From: Candidatus Blochmanniella camponoti
Lineage (GTDB): Bacteria > Pseudomonadota > Gammaproteobacteria > Enterobacterales > Enterobacteriaceae
Assembly (NCBI RefSeq): GCF_023585825.1
Contig: NZ_CP097751.1
Span: 558,001-622,000, forward strand
Length of the DNA: 64,000 nucleotides
Direction: 5' to 3'
In this document: positions 43,678 through 55,417 of the stretch, piece after piece
How positions within the stretch are numbered: the first letter of the stretch is position 1
Layout of the letters: each line of letters starts with the position of its first letter
The notes under the pieces: generated by a model
Seen by the model: only the letters and a program-made list of their open reading frames with translations
Database searches by the model: none
Told to the model about the DNA's origin: nothing
Translations under genes and position numbers: made by a program

Positions 43678-46317
43678 ATGTACAAAAATATTGATGATAT
43701 TCGTCAAGAATTTCTTAATTTTTTTAAAAAAAAAGGACATGAAATTATTTCAAGTAGTACTTTGATTCCTAATAGTGATCAAACATTATTATTTACTAAC
43801 TCCGGTATGAATCAGTTTAAAAACATATTTTTAGGAATTGATAAGCCATTATTTAAGCGTGTTGCTACCGCGCAACGTTGTGTACGTGCTGGAGGTAAAC
43901 ATAATGATTTAAATAATGTTGGATATACTGAGCGGCATTTAACATTTTTTGAGATGTTAGGTAATTTTAGTTTTGGAGATTATTTTAAACATGAGGCTAT
44001 TCAGTTTGCTTGGGAGTTATTAACTGACGTTAATTGGTTCAATTTATCTAAAAATAAATTATGGGTAACAGTGCATAATTGCGATGGTGAATCTTATGAT
44101 ATTTGGTCAAAGCAAATAGATATCCCTAATGAACATATTATTAGAATTGGTAGCAATACAAATAATTTTTGTGATTCTGATAATTTTTGGCAAATGGGAA
44201 ATATCGGGCCTTGTGGACCTTGTTCAGAAATATTTTATGATCGCGGTGATCGATTACAAGGAGGACCTCCTGGCAGTTTAGAAGAATTTGGGGAAAGATA
44301 TGTTGAAATTTGGAATTTAGTATTTATACAATTTGATCGTCAAGAAAGTGGTCATCTTTTATCGCTCCCTATGTTGTCAGTAGATACTGGAATGGGTTTA
44401 GAGCGTATTACTTCAATATTGCAGGGAGTAAATAGTAATTTTTCTATCGATGTATTTAAGAAATTAATATCTTCTATCTCTCGAATCATGAAAATTAATG
44501 ATATCTATATAAATAGATCTGTGTATGTGATCGCTGATCACATTCGTACATGTTCATTTTTAATCCAAGATGGAGTCCTCCCTGCTAATGAAGGACGTGG
44601 TTATGTACTACGCCGTATTATTCGTAGAGCTATTCTTCATGGAAAAAGATTAGGTGTAAATGATATTTTTTTTTACAAATTAGTTTCTCCTCTTATTAAA
44701 TATATGCAGCATATAGCCGATACTTTACATGACAAGAAAGATTTTATAGAAGAAATTTTACTTAGTGAAGAAAAATTATTTCAAGATACCTTAAAAAGAG
44801 GTTTAGAATTATTAGAAAAACAATTAATACGATTAAAAGGAAATTATCTAAATGGTGAAATAGCATTTAACTTATATGATACTTATGGATTTCCATTTGA
44901 ATTAACTCAAGACGTCTGTTTAAAACGTGGCATACACGTAGATCAATTAGGATTTGATCAAGCTATGTTGACACAAAAAAAATATACGAAAGCATTAAAT
45001 AAATTTGATATAAGTAATGAAAAGTTATCACTTTGTAATGTATCAAGCATATTTGTTGGATATGATAAACTGATTTGTAAATCTCGAGTAATAGCATTGT
45101 TCCAACACAATAAATCAATAAATAAAATTCATACAAAAGAAGAAGGAATAGTGATTCTGGATAATACCCCTTTTTATGGAGAATCTGGGGGCCAAATTGG
45201 AGATTGTGGTCAATTAAATACTATATCCGGATTTTTTCAGGTTACCAATACGAAAAAATATGGCCAAACAATAGGTCATTTAGGAATAGTTAATAGCGGG
45301 ACTATTAGTGTTGGGGAGGAAATAGTAGCTCAAGTAGATCAACATAAAAGGAAATGCATTTCTTTAAATCACTCTGCTACGCATTTACTACATGCTGCGT
45401 TGTCTCAAGTGCTCGGATCTCACGTGACGCAAAAGGGATCCTTGGTAAACGATCGATACTTACGGTTTGATTTTTATCATCATGCAACGATGACGACAAC
45501 ACAAATGAGTACAGTAGAAAATATTGTAAATGAACAAATTTGGAAGAATGCTCCAATTACAGTTGATGTTATGCCAATGGAAGTAGCTAGAAATAGTGGA
45601 GCTGTAATATTGATAAATAAACAATATGATAAAAAAGTTCGTGTTCTAAAAATAGGAAATTTTTCTACTGAGTTATGCGGAGGAACTCATGCTGAACATA
45701 CTGGAGAAATTGGTGTATTTGTAATTACCAAAGAATGTAGTATTGCTGCTGGTATTAGACGTGTTGAAGCAGTAACTAATAACGTAGCATTATCTGTAAT
45801 ACATCAATATAAAATGTTACTTAAAAATATCTTTCAATCGACTCAAAGTGATGATAAAAATATATTAAGTAAAATACATGAATTTAAATGTCGTTATCAA
45901 AAATTGGAAAAAGAAATAGATTCTTTAAGAAATCAACAAATTATACAACAAAGTTTATCGTTCATTAAGGATATTTATTATATTAAAGATGTACGAGTCT
46001 TAATTAAGCAGGTTGTCAATATGACGCCAAAAACATTATTTAATATGACAGATTGTATTAAACATCAGTTAAAATCAGGAGTGATTGTTCTTATTAATCT
46101 TAATACAAACAACAAAATTAATTTAGTAGCAGCTGTAACTAAAGATTTAATAAAACGTAATCGTATAAATGCTTTATCTTTAGTTCAGTGTATCATCAAT
46201 ATTCTTGGTGGAAAAGGTGGAGGTAGACCTGATTTTGCTCAAGCCGGTATTAACAATATGGCAACTACATCCAAAATATCTATTGAAGTAAATTCCTTAT
46301 TACATAATATATTGTAA
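43678..46317 (+). CDS. alaS: AlaRS, alanyl-tRNA synthetase
   Basis: AlaRS charges tRNA-Ala and edits mischarged Ser/Gly. The protein has 879 residues (E. coli 876). The class II catalytic core (about 1-250) begins [17 protein letters not shown] and contains [25 protein letters not shown] and [10 protein letters not shown]. The tRNA-recognition domain follows, then the editing domain with [11 protein letters not shown] and CGGTH zinc residues, and the C-Ala domain ends [13 protein letters not shown]. Catalytic and editing motifs are all intact. It lies upstream of csrA as in E. coli. Confidence 0.98.
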   Translation: MYKNIDDIRQEFLNFFKKKGHEIISSSTLIPNSDQTLLFTNSGMNQFKNIFLGIDKPLFKRVATAQRCVRAGGKHNDLNNVGYTERHLTFFEMLGNFSFGDYFKHEAIQFAWELLTDVNWFNLSKNKLWVTVHNCDGESYDIWSKQIDIPNEHIIRIGSNTNNFCDSDNFWQMGNIGPCGPCSEIFYDRGDRLQGGPPGSLEEFGERYVEIWNLVFIQFDRQESGHLLSLPMLSVDTGMGLERITSILQGVNSNFSIDVFKKLISSISRIMKINDIYINRSVYVIADHIRTCSFLIQDGVLPANEGRGYVLRRIIRRAILHGKRLGVNDIFFYKLVSPLIKYMQHIADTLHDKKDFIEEILLSEEKLFQDTLKRGLELLEKQLIRLKGNYLNGEIAFNLYDTYGFPFELTQDVCLKRGIHVDQLGFDQAMLTQKKYTKALNKFDISNEKLSLCNVSSIFVGYDKLICKSRVIALFQHNKSINKIHTKEEGIVILDNTPFYGESGGQIGDCGQLNTISGFFQVTNTKKYGQTIGHLGIVNSGTISVGEEIVAQVDQHKRKCISLNHSATHLLHAALSQVLGSHVTQKGSLVNDRYLRFDFYHHATMTTTQMSTVENIVNEQIWKNAPITVDVMPMEVARNSGAVILINKQYDKKVRVLKIGNFSTELCGGTHAEHTGEIGVFVITKECSIAAGIRRVEAVTNNVALSVIHQYKMLLKNIFQSTQSDDKNILSKIHEFKCRYQKLEKEIDSLRNQQIIQQSLSFIKDIYYIKDVRVLIKQVVNMTPKTLFNMTDCIKHQLKSGVIVLINLNTNNKINLVAAVTKDLIKRNRINALSLVQCIINILGGKGGGRPDFAQAGINNMATTSKISIEVNSLLHNIL

Positions 46318-46505
46318 ATAATTGCACAATTATATTAAAAGTTGTTTTAAAATAAAAAGTTATTAATGCGTTCTTAAAGTGGTGCGCTAACATTTTACAA
46401 AAAGTATAAATATCACATGCAGATGTTTATTTCATGTTGCTCAGAAATTTTAAAAATAGTAAAAATTAAGAAGTCCGGTTATTTGAATTTTTCAAGGAGT
46501 AAAGA

Positions 46506-46691
46506 ATGCTTATTCTGACTCGACGAGTTGGTGAAACTCTCGTCATTGGAGATGAGGTTACAGTAACTGTATTAGGTATTAAAGGGAACCAAGTCCGTAT
46601 TGGTGTAAATGCTCCCAAGGAGATATCTATACACCGAGAAGAAATTTATCAACGTATCAAAGCTGAAAAATCACAACAGAATTTGTGCTAA
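46506..46691 (+). CDS. csrA: CsrA, global post-transcriptional regulator
   Basis: CsrA is a dimeric RNA-binding protein that recognises GGA motifs in mRNA leaders and controls translation and stability. The 61 residues are nearly identical to E. coli CsrA ([20 protein letters not shown] onward); the RNA-contact regions LTRRVGE and [11 protein letters not shown] are kept. AAGGAG lies six bases before ATG 46506. In E. coli the tRNA genes serV and argV follow; the same holds here. No CsrB/CsrC-type antagonist RNA was seen in this window. Confidence 0.98.
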   Translation: MLILTRRVGETLVIGDEVTVTVLGIKGNQVRIGVNAPKEISIHREEIYQRIKAEKSQQNLC

Positions 46692-46716
46692 ATTTATTGT
46701 TTTTTAAAATAAATTT
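46690..46716 (+). terminator. Weak stem-loop after csrA
   Basis: Arms AAATTTATT / AATAAATTT separated by nine bases, starting within the csrA stop codon, with a T-run in the loop. All A-T, so weak. Confidence 0.25.
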
Positions 46717-46842
46717 CTAAACATAGTGATTTTATGATAAAAAATTTAGTTGTAAATTACATAAAAACAACGTAATGTAACAGAGAGTTTTTGATCATAA
46801 GAAAGAACAAAATATCCAATAAATGGAATGGATAGAATATTC

Positions 46843-46934
46843 AGTGAGGTGGCCGAGTGGCTGAAGGCACTCCCCTGCTAAGGGAGTATATGGTTCTTAA
46901 CACTGTGTCGAGGGTTCAAATCCCTCCCTCACTG
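46843..46934 (+). tRNA. serV: tRNA-Ser (GCU)
   Basis: Acceptor AGTGAGG pairs with CCTCACT; D-arm GCCGAGTGGCTGAAGGC; anticodon stem CTCCC/GGGAG with anticodon GCT at 46877-46879; long variable arm as in class II tRNAs; T-arm GAGGG-TTCAAAT-CCCTC; discriminator G. The 3' CCA is not encoded. Same place as E. coli serV, after csrA. Confidence 0.97.
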
Positions 46935-46948
46935 TTAGTAGTGATGAT

Positions 46949-47022
46949 GCACCCGTAGCTCAATTGGACAGAGCACTCGGCTACGAACCGAGCGATCGGA
47001 GGTTCGAATCCTCTCGGGTGTA
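46949..47022 (+). tRNA. argV: tRNA-Arg (ACG)
   Basis: Acceptor GCACCCG pairs with CGGGTGT (terminal G-T); anticodon ACG at 46983-46985 in CTCGGCTACGAACCGAG; T-arm GGAGG-TTCGAAT-CCTCT. CCA is not encoded. The ACG anticodon needs A34-to-inosine editing to read CGU/CGC/CGA. E. coli has four tandem copies here; only one is left. Confidence 0.97.
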
Positions 47023-47195
47023 TTGTGTTGTGTGTTATTTGAAATTATTAAATAATAAAAAATTTAATTAATTGTAAAAACAATTTTTTTCATTGCAATG
47101 AAAAATCAGGAATATTAAAGATTGTGTTTATTTTGATTCAGTATGAATATATAATAAATTTGTTCGTGTGTTTTCTTTGATTTTGAGCCATAGAG

Positions 47196-48557
<1,362 letters not shown>

Positions 48558-48652
48558 AAAATATTTTATTGTTGAAGTCGGTAGATATATTCATACTCTT
48601 GATTATGGATCTATTGATTTTTTTTTGGTTATTAATGTAAGGTTATATACTT

Positions 48653-48889
48653 ATGGTGAGAATTAGATTAGCGCGGGGAGGTCATAAAAAAACTCCTTTT
48701 TATCACATAGTTATTACTGACAGTAGAAATGCACGCGATGGTCGTTTTATTGAACGTGTTGGATTTTTTAGTCCAATTACATTTGGGAATCACACAGGAT
48801 TACATGTAAATACAGAACGTGTAAAATATTGGTTAGACAAAGGCGCGAGTCCATCTGATCGGGTTTTAAAATTAATAAAGAATTTATGA
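48653..48889 (+). CDS. rpsP: Ribosomal protein bS16
   Basis: bS16 is a small-subunit protein needed for early 30S assembly. The protein has 78 residues (E. coli 82). [20 protein letters not shown] at the start and [17 protein letters not shown] match the family closely. It opens the rpsP-rimM-trmD-rplS operon, with ATG 48653 preceded by AAGG. The stop overlaps the rimM start by four bases (ATGA). The E. coli C-terminal tail is cut by a few residues. Confidence 0.98.
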   Translation: MVRIRLARGGHKKTPFYHIVITDSRNARDGRFIERVGFFSPITFGNHTGLHVNTERVKYWLDKGASPSDRVLKLIKNL

Positions 48890-49455
48890 AACATGATGAA
48901 TATTCAACAGATAAAGAAGATGTTATAACCCCGCCCCTTCATCCTGTAGTAATAGGAAGAATAATAGGCGCATATGGTATATTGGGGTGGATACGGATAA
49001 TATCATTTACTGAAAAAAATGATAATATATTTTATTATGGTCCGTATTTTACTATCGTCCAATCTACATGGAAAGAAATTTTTTTAGATAAATGGAAACT
49101 GATTGGGAAACGTTATATTGTTAAAATACGAGGCATCTCAAATAGAAATTCTGCTCAGTCATTAAGTCGTTGCAATATTATTATTGATGAAACACAATTC
49201 CCATGCATAAATGATGATGAATATTATTGGAAAGATTTAATAGGATGTGTAGTTATCACTGTACAGGGAGTTCTTTTAGGAAATATTATCAGTATAATAG
49301 AAACTACAGCAAATGATGTTTTGGTAGTAAAAATGTGTCAATATAATCTTTGTAAGATCAAAAATTGCCTTATTCCTTTTCTTATCAAGAGAGTCGTTAA
49401 AAATATTAATCTTGTCACACGTATTGTTACTGTAGATTGGGATCCTAATTTTTAA
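48886..49455 (+). CDS. rimM: RimM, 30S maturation factor
   Basis: RimM assists 3'-domain assembly of the 30S subunit, binding bS/uS19. The protein has 189 residues (E. coli 182). The N-terminal beta-barrel begins [18 protein letters not shown], and the PRC-barrel begins with [12 protein letters not shown]; the C-terminal [19 protein letters not shown] keeps the VDWDP motif. It is translationally coupled to rpsP and precedes trmD by 26 bases. It is more diverged than its neighbours, as is usual for RimM in reduced genomes. Confidence 0.96.
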   Translation: MKHDEYSTDKEDVITPPLHPVVIGRIIGAYGILGWIRIISFTEKNDNIFYYGPYFTIVQSTWKEIFLDKWKLIGKRYIVKIRGISNRNSAQSLSRCNIIIDETQFPCINDDEYYWKDLIGCVVITVQGVLLGNIISIIETTANDVLVVKMCQYNLCKIKNCLIPFLIKRVVKNINLVTRIVTVDWDPNF

Positions 49456-49481
49456 TTTTTTAAAATAAAATGTAAAAAAAT

Positions 49482-50249
49482 ATGTTGTTAGGTGTGATTA
49501 CTTTATTTCCAGATATGTTTCAGTCTATTGTTCGTTACGGAATAGTAGGGCGAGCAATTCGAAGGGGTATTCTCTCCATAAAATTGTGGAATCCGCGCGT
49601 GTTTACATATGACCGACACCACAGCGTAGATGCCCGGCCCTATGGAGGAGGGCCGGGCATGTTAATGATGATTGAACCCCTTAGAAATGCAATCAATCAA
49701 GCAAAAGATGAATTAGGAAATAATATTAAAGTAATTTATCTTTCTCCTCAAGGAAGAAAGCTAAAGCAGAAATATGTATATAAGTTAGCATATGATCATC
49801 AGAAATTAATTTTAGTTTGTGGTAGATATCAAGGTATTGATGAAAGATTAATTCAAACGGAAATTGACGAAGAGTGGTCTATAGGAGATTATATACTTAG
49901 CGGAGGAGAGTTAGCAGCAATGGTATTAATAGATACGATATCTAGAGTTCTGCCTGGCGTATTAGGAAATCAAGATTCAAAAGAATCAGATTCTTTTTTC
50001 AAAGGAAGATTAGATTGTCCACATTATACACGACCAGAAACTTTTGATGGCATGAAAGTACCGTCGGTATTATTATCAGGAAATCATGATAAAATTCATC
50101 GTTGGAGACAAAAACAAGCTTTGGGTTGTACTTGGATTAAAAGGCCGGATTTACTTAATGATACACAATTAACTAATGAGGAAGAAAATTTACTTTCTGA
50201 ATTTAAAAATGAATACTTGCTATTATTAAATAAAAAAACTAGGAAATAA
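49482..50249 (+). CDS. trmD: TrmD, tRNA m1G37 methyltransferase
   Basis: TrmD methylates G37 of tRNAs reading CUN, CCN and CGG codons, preventing +1 frameshifts. The protein has 255 residues, the same as E. coli. It is a SPOUT knotted methyltransferase: [52 protein letters not shown] and the knot region [17 protein letters not shown] are intact. The codons of [10 protein letters not shown] form an 11-bp-arm GC-rich hairpin (49630-49660). rplS begins 5 bases after its stop. Confidence 0.98.
   Translation: MLLGVITLFPDMFQSIVRYGIVGRAIRRGILSIKLWNPRVFTYDRHHSVDARPYGGGPGMLMMIEPLRNAINQAKDELGNNIKVIYLSPQGRKLKQKYVYKLAYDHQKLILVCGRYQGIDERLIQTEIDEEWSIGDYILSGGELAAMVLIDTISRVLPGVLGNQDSKESDSFFKGRLDCPHYTRPETFDGMKVPSVLLSGNHDKIHRWRQKQALGCTWIKRPDLLNDTQLTNEEENLLSEFKNEYLLLLNKKTRK
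49630..49660 (+). repeat. GC-rich hairpin inside trmD
   Basis: Perfect 11-bp arms ATGCCCGGCCC / GGGCCGGGCAT with a 9-base loop, exactly over the codons of the conserved RPYGGGPGM motif. The use of GC-ending codons is out of line with the rest of the gene. Confidence 0.85.
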
Positions 50250-50254
50250 TATAT

Positions 50255-50605
50255 ATGTACGAATCAATAAATAATTTCGAAAAAAAACAAATAAAACAAA
50301 ACATGCCGCACTTACATCCAGGTGATACAGTGGAAGTGAAAACATGGGTCATTGAAGGTAGTAAAAAACGCCTACAAATTTTTGAAGGCGTAGTTATTTC
50401 TATTAAAAACCGTGGATTACATTCTGCGTTTACTGTAAGGAAAATTTCTAGTGGAGAAGGCGTAGAACGAGTATTTCAATCACATTCTCCTGTGATTGAA
50501 GAGATTAAAATTAAACGATTTGGTATCGTTCGTCGTGCTAAGTTATATTATTTACGTAATCTTAGCGGAAAATCAGCACGAATCAAAGTACGTATGAATT
50601 CATGA
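50255..50605 (+). CDS. rplS: Ribosomal protein bL19
   Basis: bL19 lies at the 30S-50S interface. The protein has 116 residues (E. coli 115). The core [38 protein letters not shown] and [14 protein letters not shown] are highly conserved. It is the last gene of rpsP-rimM-trmD-rplS, 5 bases after trmD. No clear terminator stem was found directly after the stop. Confidence 0.98.
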   Translation: MYESINNFEKKQIKQNMPHLHPGDTVEVKTWVIEGSKKRLQIFEGVVISIKNRGLHSAFTVRKISSGEGVERVFQSHSPVIEEIKIKRFGIVRRAKLYYLRNLSGKSARIKVRMNS

Positions 50606-51063
50606 TACATTTTTTGTTACAAGTATTTAATATCAGCTTAATACACATATTAAAATTTAGAATTTTATAATCAACAATATATTTCTTTTTTCATAATATA
50701 ATCAATTAATTCAAAATATTTTAATATTTAAATTTTTTAAAAAGTCATGCACCATTAAAATGCTATAATATTATGTATTAAAATTTTAAAAACTACATGC
50801 CATACATACTATGTGTTGTATGAGCAATAAGATATTCACACAGATACGTGTGCTTATATTGTTAACAGAATCTCATATAAGTTCAAGAATTCAATGTAAC
50901 CTAGTTCATCAACTTATAATAATTTATTAACAATAATAATATAAAACTATATTTACATTAGTTTTATATGTGTATCATAATATGATATATATTATCATTT
51001 TTAATGATCATTTTAGTTTTATGAATTTATTATATAATATATAATTATATTAAGGATAATAAT
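50606..51063 (+). other. Gene-free spacer rplS-aroF
   Basis: About 460 AT-rich bases. No reading frame is seen. The aroF promoter must lie here; I could not identify TyrR boxes (TGTAAA-N6-TTTACA type). Confidence 0.45.
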
Positions 51064-52131
51064 ATGCAGAAAAATGAGCGTAACAGTATCTATGTCAATA
51101 ACACATATTCAATAATTACTCCTGAGCAATTAAAAACTCAATTTCCTATAACACATTTGGAACAAAAAACCATTGCGGATTCTCAAAATATAATTATGAA
51201 TATTATTCATAGACGCGATCCGCGCCTACTGGTGATATGTGGTCCTTGTTCTATTCATGATGTTAATGCTACTTTTGATTACGCTGATAAATTAAAAATT
51301 TTGTCAACAGAATTGCAGGATCAATTATATATCGTTATGCGTGTATATTTAGAAAAACCTCGTACTAGTATTGGTTGGAAAGGATTAATTAACGATCCGC
51401 ATATGAATGGTTCCAACGATATTGAATTGGGTTTAAAGACTGCTCGAAATATGTTAGTGAAATTAACAAAAATTGGATTACCACTTGCTACTGAAGTATT
51501 AAATCCATATATTCCACAATATATCGGGGAGCTCTTCAGTTGGTCATCTATTGGAGCGCGTACTACGGAATCCCAAATACATCGAGAAATAGCTTCTGGA
51601 TTGTATACGCCTGTAGGATTTAAAAATAGCACCAGCGGGAACTTTTCTAATGCAGTTAACGCGATACATGCTGCAATGATGCCTCATCGTTACATTAGCA
51701 TCAATCAGTCGGGTCAGGTATGTTTACTGCATACTAAAGGTAATCTCAATGCTCATATAATTTTACGAGGAGGAGAAAATCCTAATTATTATCCGGAAGA
51801 TATTATTGATTGTGAAAAACAAATAACAGAAGCAGGATTACCTTTAGCATTAATGGTAGATTGCAGTCATGGTAATTCTAACAAAGATTATCGTCGCCAA
51901 ATTGATGTAGCACAGTCTATTTCACATCAAATTAAATATGGAAACCGTTCTATTATTGGATTGATGATTGAAAGTTATATTTATCCTGGTAATCAATCTA
52001 TAAATTTATCATCTTCTACAACGCAATACGGAGTATCAGTTACCGATGCGTGTATAGATTGGAAAACAACTAAACACTTACTGTATGATTTGCATAAAGA
52101 ATTAAAACCATTTCTTATCAATCGTATATAA
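51064..52131 (+). CDS. aroF: AroF, DAHP synthase (Tyr-sensitive type)
   Basis: AroF condenses phosphoenolpyruvate and erythrose 4-phosphate to DAHP, the first step of the aromatic pathway. The protein has 355 residues (E. coli 356). Motifs include [60 protein letters not shown] and GLMIESYI. It resembles AroF more than AroG/AroH in its N-terminus ([11 protein letters not shown]) and in its operon with tyrA. The Pro and Gln of [10 protein letters not shown] align with E. coli AroF Pro148 and Gln152, residues known to affect Tyr inhibition, so feedback control may remain. It is the only DAHP synthase in the window. Confidence 0.97.
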   Translation: MQKNERNSIYVNNTYSIITPEQLKTQFPITHLEQKTIADSQNIIMNIIHRRDPRLLVICGPCSIHDVNATFDYADKLKILSTELQDQLYIVMRVYLEKPRTSIGWKGLINDPHMNGSNDIELGLKTARNMLVKLTKIGLPLATEVLNPYIPQYIGELFSWSSIGARTTESQIHREIASGLYTPVGFKNSTSGNFSNAVNAIHAAMMPHRYISINQSGQVCLLHTKGNLNAHIILRGGENPNYYPEDIIDCEKQITEAGLPLALMVDCSHGNSNKDYRRQIDVAQSISHQIKYGNRSIIGLMIESYIYPGNQSINLSSSTTQYGVSVTDACIDWKTTKHLLYDLHKELKPFLINRI

Positions 52132-52145
52132 GGAGCTGGAATGGC

Positions 52146-53273
52146 ATGACAAAGGAACTAAATATTTTGAGAAACAGCATCGATAAAATAGATCAGAATT
52201 TATTAAAGTTATTATCTAAACGACTTTCTTTAGTCTCCGAAGTAGGAGAAATAAAAAGTCGTTACGGATTGTTTATTTATTCACCAGATAGAGAAGAAAT
52301 GTTGGTTGCTTGTCGGAGGCGAGAAGCATTAGAATTAGGTATTTCTCCAGATTTAGTAGAAGATATATTGCGTCGTATTATAAGTGAATCTTATTATAAT
52401 GAAAATGAAAAAGGATTTAAAACGTTGCATCCAAATTTAGGCCCAGTTGTTATAATTGGTGGAAAAGGGCGAATGGGGCAATTTTTTTTTAAAATGTTGA
52501 CTTTATCTGGATATAAAGTAAGAATTTTAGATAAAAACGACTGGGCGCATGCAAAATCAATGTTAACAGATGCCGGTATGGTGGTAATCAGCGTTCCTAT
52601 TCATTCAGTTACTGATGTAGTTGGTAAATTATCATATTTACCTTCAAACTGCATTATAGTAGATTTATCATCTGTAAAAAAAATATCCTTAAATGCTATA
52701 TTAGCTACGCATAGCGGTCCAGTATTAGGATTACATCCTATGTTCAACCCAGACCATGGAAGTATGGTAAAACAAGTAGTAATTTACTGTGAAGGACGTT
52801 ATCCAGAATCGTATCAATGGTTATTAGAGCAAATACAATTGTGGGGTGCAAGGTTACATGTCTGCAATACAACAGAACATGATCAATATATGAGTATTAT
52901 GCAAGGATTATGCCATTTTATTACTTTTGTAACTGGATATTATTTTTCAAAAGAAAACGTTAATTTAAAACAAATGCTGTCTATTTCTTCGCCAACATTT
53001 CGGTTAAAACTAATAACAATAGGGAGATTATTTGCTCAAGATCCTCAGTTATATGCAGACATCATCATGAATTCCAAAAACAATCTCATATTAATTAAAC
53101 GTTATTATAGAAGATTAGGTAGAATTTTGATATTATTAGAACGGAATAAAAGACAAGAATTTATTGATCAATTTAAAAAAATTCAAAATTGGTTTGGTTC
53201 ATATACCGATCTTTTTTTTGAAGAAAGTCGTAAAATATTGCGTCACATTAATAATTATAAAGATAATGTATAA
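52146..53273 (+). CDS. tyrA: TyrA, chorismate mutase-prephenate dehydrogenase
   Basis: TyrA rearranges chorismate to prephenate and oxidises it to 4-hydroxyphenylpyruvate for tyrosine. The protein has 375 residues (E. coli 373). The N-terminal AroQ-type mutase (about 1-90) keeps LRNSIDKID, the KRL of helix 1, GEIKSRYG and SPDREE, covering the active-site Arg/Lys. The dehydrogenase starts at [14 protein letters not shown] (NAD loop) and has [17 protein letters not shown] and the TTEHDQ catalytic His region. It follows aroF by 14 bases. It carries the only chorismate mutase seen here, because PheA lacks one. A two-codon ATG-GCA-TGA frame at 52141 overlaps the start. Confidence 0.98.
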   Translation: MTKELNILRNSIDKIDQNLLKLLSKRLSLVSEVGEIKSRYGLFIYSPDREEMLVACRRREALELGISPDLVEDILRRIISESYYNENEKGFKTLHPNLGPVVIIGGKGRMGQFFFKMLTLSGYKVRILDKNDWAHAKSMLTDAGMVVISVPIHSVTDVVGKLSYLPSNCIIVDLSSVKKISLNAILATHSGPVLGLHPMFNPDHGSMVKQVVIYCEGRYPESYQWLLEQIQLWGARLHVCNTTEHDQYMSIMQGLCHFITFVTGYYFSKENVNLKQMLSISSPTFRLKLITIGRLFAQDPQLYADIIMNSKNNLILIKRYYRRLGRILILLERNKRQEFIDQFKKIQNWFGSYTDLFFEESRKILRHINNYKDNV

Positions 53274-53345
53274 CGTAAATAATAATTTTAATCATTATTG
53301 TAATTATATTTAATAATTTTTGAATAAATTATGTTTATTTAGATC

Positions 53346-53374
53346 TAAAAATTTTCTATATAAGAAAATTTTTA
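53346..53374. terminator. Bidirectional terminator candidate, tyrA/pheA
   Basis: Perfect 12-bp arms TAAAAATTTTCT / AGAAAATTTTTA with a 5-base loop, in the spacer between converging tyrA and pheA. T-rich arms on both strands suit a bidirectional terminator. Confidence 0.55.
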
Positions 53375-53501
53375 ATTTGAATATTATTTTGTATACTAAT
53401 ATATGTATTTGTTTTGTAATATTGTTGAAATAGTACTATACGATTACATATCTATTATTTTCTGTATTTAGCTTTTAAATAATATAGTGAACAATATATT
53501 A

Positions 53502-54410
53502 TTATAATAATTTTCTATTATAATGAAAAATTACATCAGTAAGTGGCGTCACTTGATAACACCCTAATATTTTTAATGAATAGGCAATTTTTTGTAATTC
53601 TATAAGAATATGTTGTATGTATACATTATTTATATGTGCCATCAATTCAATAATAATTATGTTTCTCGGTCTCTCGTATGATAAAAGACGTGGTCTTAAA
53701 TAAGTTATTTTAGTATTGTAAAATTGTAATACTTTTAATATTTCGCATAATTTTTCTGATTGCCCTTTGATAGAAATAATAAGAATAGTTTTTGTGGCTA
53801 TAGAATGATTAAAAACTGCAATATTTGTATTTTTTAAAACAATAAACCTAGTTGTATTTTTATGAGAATTAGAGAGATTATATGTCAATAGTGAATGCAA
53901 TCCATAAAATTGGCCTCCTTGCTTATTGCCTAAAGCTCCTAAATTAGATTGATTTAGTTTAGATACTGTTTCCATGGCAACTGCGCTACTTTCACAGAAT
54001 ACAATTTTCCATGCCGAGAAATGTTTTAAAAATTCACTGCATTGTTGAACAGGTTGAGGATGACTGTATATAATTTGAATTTGATTTATATCAGTATGAT
54101 TATTAACTAAAATACAATGCTTTATAGGAATAGTAATTTCATCTACTAACAACAATCGGGTGTTTAGTAATAAATCACCTACTTCATCAATTAATCCAGA
54201 ATTAGAATTCTCGATAGGAACTACACCATATTCTGCATGATCACATTCTACTAAATTGAAAATATCATCAAATCTTCGACAGCTATGCTCTACTACTTGA
54301 TTAAAATGGCGATTACTAGCATATTGCATAGCGGCAATATGAGAATATGATCCCTTAGGACCCAAGAATGCTATATGCACTATAGATTTGTAAATCATAA
54401 AAAAACTCAT
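53502..54410 (-). CDS. pheA: PheA, monofunctional prephenate dehydratase
   Basis: PheA decarboxylates and dehydrates prephenate to phenylpyruvate for phenylalanine. The protein has 302 residues against 386 in E. coli: the N-terminal chorismate mutase (about 100 residues) is absent and the protein starts almost at HIAFLGPKGSYSHIAA. The dehydratase core is intact (VVPIENSNSG, YSHPQPVQQC, ALGNKQGG, and the catalytic TRF at 187-189). A C-terminal ACT domain is present, but the Phe-binding GALV and ESRP of E. coli are EKLC (219-222) and RPRL (239-242), so feedback inhibition is probably lost. Only about 190 bases separate its start from bamD, leaving no room for a detached mutase. Confidence 0.97.
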   Translation of the reverse strand: MSFFMIYKSIVHIAFLGPKGSYSHIAAMQYASNRHFNQVVEHSCRRFDDIFNLVECDHAEYGVVPIENSNSGLIDEVGDLLLNTRLLLVDEITIPIKHCILVNNHTDINQIQIIYSHPQPVQQCSEFLKHFSAWKIVFCESSAVAMETVSKLNQSNLGALGNKQGGQFYGLHSLLTYNLSNSHKNTTRFIVLKNTNIAVFNHSIATKTILIISIKGQSEKLCEILKVLQFYNTKITYLRPRLLSYERPRNIIIIELMAHINNVYIQHILIELQKIAYSLKILGCYQVTPLTDVIFHYNRKLL

Positions 54411-54603
54411 TACCGTAATATTTAATATTCAAATATAATATTTTTAGATAATTGTGGTTGCTGTAGTGTCATCAGTATCATTATAAATCGATATTTATTT
54501 ATATGGATGAATATTATATTCCTGACGTATATTATATTATTAATTTAATCAATACATATTTTAAACATTGTATCAATCATATGATATCTATAAAAATAGA
54601 TAT

Positions 54604-55347
54604 TTAATATACTGGATTAGCAGCAATGATTTTTGCTACTTTGTTAGCTTGATCTGGCAAATGTATATTTTGATAAGCTTGCTCCATATAATACAGTGCT
54701 TTACGAGTTGCTTGAGTATCTGGAAAGTGATATAACATTTTTTCTACACGAGCTATTACTGATATATAAGCATATTTTTTAGAATAAAATTTCACAATAG
54801 AAAGTTCGTATTCAGCTATTCTATTTTTTAAAAAAATTAAACGTTTGTAAGCGTCTACAGAATATTGACTATCTGGATATTGGCGTATAAGTTTTACAAA
54901 GGTATGGAATGCTATACATGCATACATGGGATTGCGATCAAACCAATTTATATTGAAATATTTTATTAATCTTTTATTATCTTCGTCTAAGCACATGTTG
55001 ATTACGCCATGCATGTATAATACATAATCAAAATGTTTATGATTAGGGTATAATTTAAAAAAATGTTCTATATAATTATTTGCAGATTTTAAATCGTTTA
55101 ATTTGTAATAAGCATAAATTAAGTCTAAATAAATTTGTTGCGGACAAGGGTCTAATAAATATAAATTTAGTAAATTTATCAAATCCTGTGTAGCTTCTTT
55201 ATAATCAGCGTTATACAATTTGTTTTGAGCAGATTTGTAAAGATTATAAGTAGCATCATTTAAAATGTTAACAGAAGCAGAAGTATAAGAAATCATAATG
55301 ATACTAATAATTAATATTGTTATTCTATAGTATTGAATACGTCTCAT
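54604..55347 (-). CDS. bamD: BamD, outer-membrane assembly TPR protein (lipobox lost)
   Basis: BamD is the essential TPR-repeat partner of BamA in folding outer-membrane proteins. The protein has 247 residues (E. coli 245). TPR segments such as QIYLDLIYAYYKLNDLKSA, DYVLYMHGVINM, FVKLIRQYPDSQYSVDA, RVEKMLYHFPDTQATRKAL and QANKVAKIIAAN match E. coli well. The N-terminus is a hydrophobic signal, but where E. coli has LAGC there is no Cys; the first Cys is residue 68, and a stop lies four codons upstream of the start. It would therefore not be lipidated. It is divergent from rluD, the same arrangement as in E. coli. Confidence 0.95.
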   Translation of the reverse strand: MRRIQYYRITILIISIIMISYTSASVNILNDATYNLYKSAQNKLYNADYKEATQDLINLLNLYLLDPCPQQIYLDLIYAYYKLNDLKSANNYIEHFFKLYPNHKHFDYVLYMHGVINMCLDEDNKRLIKYFNINWFDRNPMYACIAFHTFVKLIRQYPDSQYSVDAYKRLIFLKNRIAEYELSIVKFYSKKYAYISVIARVEKMLYHFPDTQATRKALYYMEQAYQNIHLPDQANKVAKIIAANPVY

Positions 55348-55417
55348 AAAACTTTTTATTAATACTCCCTAGTAGTATATAAATATTAGCAAATAATATG
55401 CATGTACGTTTATTTAA

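Noticed and set aside
54411..54603. Possible pheL leader/attenuator before pheA
   Set aside because: On the minus strand there is no Phe-rich short peptide followed by a terminator; only a six-codon frame is present.
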